Position numbers and translations under genes: made by a program. Shown here in pieces: positions 59,767-64,000 of a DNA stretch of 64,000 nucleotides. Positions within the stretch are counted from its first letter, which is position 1. Each line of letters begins with the position of its first letter. The notes below the pieces were generated by a model, which saw only the letters and a list, made by a program, of their open reading frames with translations, was not told the origin of the DNA and did no database searches. The stretch is from NCBI GenBank assembly GCA_016617855.1, contig JAECUM010003670.1, positions 62,001 to 126,000 on the forward strand. The letters are read 5' to 3'. Source of the stretch: Megalonaias nervosa (lineage: Eukaryota > Mollusca > Bivalvia > Unionida > Unionidae).

Positions 59767-61263
59767 CTGATTTGAATTTCATGCTTTGATGGCAGATTTT
59801 CATGTTATATGTCTTCCATGTGGCAGGGCATATCATGTTAAATAGTTCTGTCTGTCCTTCCTTGCATCTGTTCCACCATTTTTGTCCCCATTTTTGTTTC
59901 CACACAGTAATTCAAGTTCTAAGCCATCTGCCATTACCAAACTTTGTAAATAGCTTGCATTTGGGGCAAGGAAGAAAACTTGTCAGTTTAGGCTTAAAAG
60001 GTTAAGAAGTCAAGGTCACAGGGATCGAAAGAAGGAAAACTTTCCATACAGTTACTTGACTTGAATACAATTTACCCCAACCAAACTTTGTAAATGGCTT
60101 GCATTTGAAATAACCTAAGTTCTATATCATTTACTTTGATCCAGTTTTGTGTATTGCTTGCATTTGAGATGAGAAAAGATGGCTGTTTGATGAGACCAAG
60201 TATATAATGTTGTATTGCAAATACACAAGCTAAATGGGTACTATGTCTTTTAGTGCATATATGCAACTAGTCAAAAAATGGTATTACATAAAACATGTAT
60301 AATAATACAGTCTGCCACATGGCAAGTGTATAATGTGCTGTTTATCATACTCTTCAAAATTTTGTGAACTTTTTTATCGGCAGTGCAGGTATATGTTTTT
60401 CAAACAAAAATCTAGTTTTTACTGGCCAACAGAACAAGCATTCATCTTGAAAAGTACATTTTTCCTTTTAAAAGGCAATTACATTTATCTCCTTAGTTTT
60501 GAGTGTCTCATATCTTGACTTGTGCATGTCCAGCAAATTTCACACTGCACTAATCTTTGTTTTCCAGGTGTTCTAACTGAAATACATTAGACTCTCACAG
60601 ATACAAAGGCCCCCTGTATATAGTAAAATATTTTTCAGAGAATGAAGCAGATCAGGGTATTAATAGCAAATCAGATGGATAGACTTTGATCCGTCTGTAC
60701 ATCCTATGGTGGCAGATCTGATGCCATATTTTTTCACAGTTTAACTTTGTATTGGTTGGCATGTATTGCAGTATAGTTGTATTGCGGCATAGTTGCCAAC
60801 CCAACATAAATATTACTGGAAATTATTTAAATATTGGCAACACAAGCAAATACTTTTCATTCTGTTACCGATGGTTTTTTGTAGGAAAAAAATTTAGAAG
60901 TATAAAAAAGTTAGCTTTTACATGAACTTAAATCCAATGTTAATGTTTTCATTGAAAGGTTTACATCTGAAATTACTTAAATATTTATTGGGTCTGTTTT
61001 GTCTGGCCATAAAAAGGTTAGAAATTTTTTTTATAAGAAAGGAAAACTGTCAACTATGTTGCTTTATGAAAGAACTCGTAGAGTTCATATAAATTTCAAA
61101 GACTGAGTTACCAACATGATATAGTTGAATAATCATTGCATCCACTATTACTGATTTAAAAAGATTATTTTGATGGTCTGGCAACTGTAATGTTCTTTTC
61201 CCATGTTTTGTTTCTTTTTACCTGTTTTGTGAAGTAGTTTTAGCTTTACAGCGATGTTGTGGT
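59233..61263 (+). other. Intron sequence before W20b
   Basis: Contains a TA microsatellite (59715-59763), a repeat family D unit (59925-60180) and the block matching copy A near 60400-60560. A CATAGTTGCCAACCC end at 60789 resembles the terminus of the 28975 transposon. Confidence 0.55.
59715..59763. repeat. TA microsatellite
   Basis: About 24 perfect TA units. Confidence 0.97.
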
Positions 61264-61305
61264 GTGGTCTCAGCATGCATTTTTCTTTTGTTTTTCTCCC
61301 TGTAG
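61264..61305 (+). promoter_or_regulatory. SPTBN1: Conserved splice-acceptor tract before exon W20b
   Basis: Counterpart of 53356-53397; the only difference is C for G eight bases before the exon. Much better conserved than the exon it precedes. Confidence 0.7.
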
Positions 61306-61452
61306 AAGTAGAGGAAACGGAGGTTCATGTCAGAGCCTCGTCAACTTTAAAGGCTTCTCCCAAATCTTCTTCTCGCATGAAAGCTCCTCCTCGGGAGGTT
61401 CCAAGAACAGCGCATGAATTAGCTCGAGGTGAACCCATGCCAGCACCAAGGA
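61306..61452 (+). CDS. SPTBN1: Beta-spectrin exon W20b: linker exon, second copy
   Basis: The exon runs from acceptor ccctgtag to donor AAGGA|gtaggt. It is 147 bp, phase 1 to 1. It reads EVEETEVHVRASSTLKASPK, then SSSRMKAPPREVPRTAHELA and RGEPMPAPR. An alternative phase-1 donor (CTCGAG|gtgaac, ending 61438) sits 24 bases before, but here only 14 bases separate that donor's end from the main one by position: the short form ends 61438 and the long form 61452, so the two donors of this copy are not in the same phase. More Ser/Lys than W20a, which could matter for phosphorylation. Confidence 0.83.
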
Positions 61453-63369
61453 GTAGGTTCTTAATTAGCTTGATGGTCCCAGTTTCACTTGTCATTACAA
61501 AATATTTTCCTCAAATTGAAACTTTTTTAATATCTTCCCAATTTCAACAATGACTCTTTGACAAAACATTCTGCTGTCATAACAGTCATCTGGAATCAGT
61601 CTTGTTTTATTTGTGAGGCAACTTGAGAGTTTACTAAAATCAGAGGAAGTCCTCAGCTCTTTATCCAAGAATAAAATTAATGTTTACAAGTTTAAAACTG
61701 GTCATTTTTCACTAAAATATATTCCAGCATTGCTAGAAGCATCACAAGCAAGATATTGTAAAATCTCAATTTGAGGAGAATTTTTGGGAAATTTAGTAAA
61801 CTGGGGGCCAGAGCTCTGAAAATGGTCATGTTATTGTGAATTATTATTATTATTATTATTATTATTAATATTATTATTATTATTATGTTGGTGTCTTTAA
61901 TTTATCCTCAGCAATGAGGACAATATAATTCAGTATTAGCATTTTTGCTTTGCAATAGGGGTGAAACAATTAATTGGTTTATTGATACTGTTTCCATATT
62001 GATACAAGAGGTGAAGAATCTATACAAAACGATACTTTATTGAAGTTACTGCAATCTTCATCTAGTAATTTACCTTTTCATTCTTTAAATTGAGAATTAT
62101 TTTGAGTCCTGCGCTTCTTTTGTGTGTAAATAAGAAGAACTATTGATAATACATGCTGGTCTTCTACAAATTAACAAACACAAGGTGGCTAACTCTCATG
62201 GTTCGAAATCTGACCCCAAATCCCAACATATATCAGCACAAAGAAAATAACCAACATTTGTTCCCCATGCATAATTTAAGTCCCCATGCATGATTTAAGT
62301 ACTCATTTAATAACCACACTAAGTTTCTCTGTGGCTGCACATCTTGTCTAATAGATGAAATGTAGGGTGTGTTATGCCAAGAAATTGCCTCATTTAATTC
62401 AGATATGTGGTTATTGTTTGTTCAAGTCCAGAGTAGAATAATAACCACCAATGAGAACTAAGTGGCATATTCACTGCACAACACAGCAAAGTATTGGCAT
62501 CCAAACTAGGTCCATTTAGATACAAAGCACAGAGAAACTTTGCATAACAGTGGCTGTTAAATGATCTGTTAAGTACATAAATCATATGTATGGAACAAGT
62601 TTGTAATGTCTCCTTTTAACTGTTATTATATATGCAGTAGTTGACTGATGGGATTTTTGAACAAGATTAGTGCAATATCGGCAAGAGGCCATATTCCAAA
62701 CTACGTGAGTTAATGTCGCCTTTTTAATTTTGTAGAAGGGGAGTGGATGTTCTCAGCAATTTACTTCTTCTGTTTTGAAGATAGCGTTAAATTGACTTCC
62801 AGATTTAAGTGAAGACATGAAATTGGTAATAAGATGTTTTTATAACATTCACGCCATGCAAAACAATGGACGTGGTGACAAAGATGAGTCCTGCACTAGA
62901 CCGTACAGTTGCATTATAATCACTGAGATCAGCTGGGTAGTCTGCTTGGAAGTACTTTTTATATCTTGTCAAGGCTGAGAATGGCATAAGAACAGATGAT
63001 AAATCTATGTCTGTCTGTACTCTGCTTACTGGAAATACAACCAGTGTCAACATATAGAAAATGACACCACCTCACCAGCAACAGACTTTCTAAGATGAAA
63101 TGATGATCAAATTGGACATGTGTGTCGATAATGTATTATGAATCGTATCATTGTGTGACAGAGGTGTATTGTTTCACCCTGCTTTTGGTACAGTTCTAGA
63201 GCCACTGCTCAGTGTTCTGAGGCTACTGATTAAAAGCCGTTGGAACACCTTGATGCTCTTCTGCTAAAAAGCCACCTCATAGTAATTGTGTGGAGTGACT
63301 TTGTAAAAGGGACTTAGCTTAAGGCAGAACTAATCCAAGTAAACTAGAAACCACACACAAAAAATTAAG
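61453..63369 (+). other. Intron sequence after W20b
   Basis: Unassigned AT-rich DNA with an ATT microsatellite at 61840-61886. No PH-domain exon or other coding segment is recognised. Confidence 0.6.
61840..61886. repeat. ATT microsatellite
   Basis: About 15 TTA/ATT units with one interruption. Confidence 0.95.
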
Positions 63370-63595
63370 ATACCATATTTACTCACTTATAAGACAAATC
63401 CAACTACAAACTGCAAGACCCAGATCTGGCTTAGCATAAGTCACCAGCAGATCTGGGTCTATGCAGTTTATTAGGAGTAATCAGTAGACCACACTGCATA
63501 GACCCTGATCTGCAGGTGCATTATGCTATGACAGCTCAGGATCTTTGTTTTGCAGTTTGACTTGACTCATAAGTGAGTATATACAGAAACTGGCT
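63370..63595. mobile_element. Palindromic MITE, best-preserved copy
   Basis: Left end taccatatttactcacttat, right end actcataagtgagtatatac. Inside, two palindromic modules: cccagatctgg ... agatctgggtct and accctgatctgc ... agctcaggatct, separated by ttattaggagtaatcagtag. Non-coding. Confidence 0.85.
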
Positions 63596-64000
63596 TGGGA
63601 TTATATTTGTACAGATAAATAGAAAAGTACTCCGTTTAATTCAAAATTGAAAAGAGAATTGAATGTTTAGGCCAAGAAGTCATCTCAGTTGACAAGTGTT
63701 GTAGTGAATGCTTTGATGATTTGTGATGTCAGATATAAATTGGTAAACAAAAATTCATGCATGATAGCGGTTTCAGTAATATTTCTTTGACGTTTCCAGT
63801 CATTTGTGTAAAGACATGAGCATCTCTGAAAGCCATCGAAGGTTGATGGTTGCCTTTGGTTTCAGTTTCCATCACCTCAAATGACACCAGATGTCAAACA
63901 TGGGGGGAAAAAAAGATGATGTACATGATCTAGCATATGTATCTCCCATAGATACTGATTACCATATATACTTGCCTATAAGATGAGCCCAACTGCAAAC
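63596..64000 (+). other. Intron sequence to the window end, with a cut-off MITE
   Basis: Unassigned until 63960, where accatatatacttgcctata and cccaactgcaaac start another copy of the palindromic MITE, cut by the window edge. Confidence 0.7.

Larger units (their letters stand above)
34..61452 (+). other. SPTBN1: Beta-spectrin gene, 3' half (21 exons visible, both ends outside the window)
   Basis: Spliced in order, the exons give one continuous reading frame that matches conventional beta-spectrin repeats 10-17 followed by a Pro/Glu-rich linker. Family knowledge: beta-spectrin pairs side by side with alpha-spectrin, joins head to head into tetramers through partial repeat 17, binds ankyrin through repeats 14-15 and supports the plasma membrane as part of a cortical actin-spectrin network. 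Seen here: about 825 residues of ~106-residue triple-helix repeats with the conserved Trp of helix A, then about 150 to 200 linker residues. The N-terminal CH domains and repeats 1-9 lie upstream. No PH domain is visible before 64000. Splice phases agree at every junction, which strongly supports the exon chain. The SPTBN1 symbol means ortholog group only; erythroid versus non-erythroid naming does not apply to invertebrates. Confidence 0.95.
53580..61500 (+). repeat. Segmental duplication, copy B (ends with exon W20b)
   Basis: Partner of 45800-53580; matched blocks are given there. Copy B has gained family D and C repeats (54840-55480, 57860-58115, 59925-60180), a palindromic MITE (56164-56380), SINE B copy 7 and the 69 bp minisatellite. 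These gains and copy A's own insertions explain the changing offset (about 7.6 to 9.2 kb) along the pair. Confidence 0.85.

Noticed and set aside
61453..64000. The PH domain expected at the spectrin C-terminus.
   Set aside because: No frame with the usual start of this domain was found; it presumably lies beyond the window.
1..64000. CRISPR arrays, operons, bacterial promoters and origins.
   Set aside because: The window is eukaryotic; repeated units seen are minisatellites and transposon cores without spacer structure.

Overview
This window is eukaryotic genomic DNA: AT-rich, with small exons separated by introns of about 0.3 to 11 kb, GT-AG splice sites throughout, and dense transposon debris. 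It carries one host gene on the + strand, the 3' half of a conventional beta-spectrin. The protein family and intron structure say metazoan. The repeat set (tRNA-derived SINEs, hairpin-ended elements with ~160 bp core repeats like bivalve 'pearl' elements, a Gmr1-type Ty3/gypsy element) suggests a lophotrochozoan, most likely a mollusc. That assignment is an inference; no database was searched.

Layout of the host gene. Twenty-one exons can be read between 34 and 61452. Exons W1-W15 (34-39981) encode spectrin repeats 10 to 17 in an unbroken phase chain. They include the repeat 14/15 region that binds ankyrin in other beta-spectrins and the partial repeat 17 that pairs with alpha-spectrin. W16-W19 (41221-45442) encode a charged, then Pro/Glu-rich linker. 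A linker exon follows in two diverged copies (53398-53547 and 61306-61452), each near the 3' end of one half of an ~8 kb tandem duplication. The actin-binding CH domains lie upstream of the window. The PH domain expected after the linker is not visible and presumably lies beyond base 64000.

Layout of the mobile DNA. A 6.8 kb LTR retrotransposon (3773-10616) lies antisense in the second intron. Its RT is Ty3/gypsy-type but its integrase precedes the RT, and its Gag has a SCAN-like capsid part, both traits of the Gmr1 group. It is dead: frameshifts, lost catalytic residues, and a SINE with perfect 10 bp target duplications inside pol. A decayed DIRS-like element follows (about 11340-13240). Elsewhere there are two tRNA-derived SINE families (A, 4 copies; B, 7 copies), six tandem-repeat clusters with hairpin ends, a palindromic MITE family, hAT and piggyBac-like remnants, and several minisatellites.

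Most interesting points: the duplicated linker exons, whose 42-base acceptor tract is far better conserved than the exons themselves; the ~8 kb duplication in which each copy preserves the empty site for a SINE in the other; a triplication that copies the acceptor and first 21 bases of exon W2 into microexon-like decoys; a fossil copy of part of exon W8; a minisatellite that repeats a consensus 5' splice-site sequence just after microexon W18; and the Gmr1-type element.
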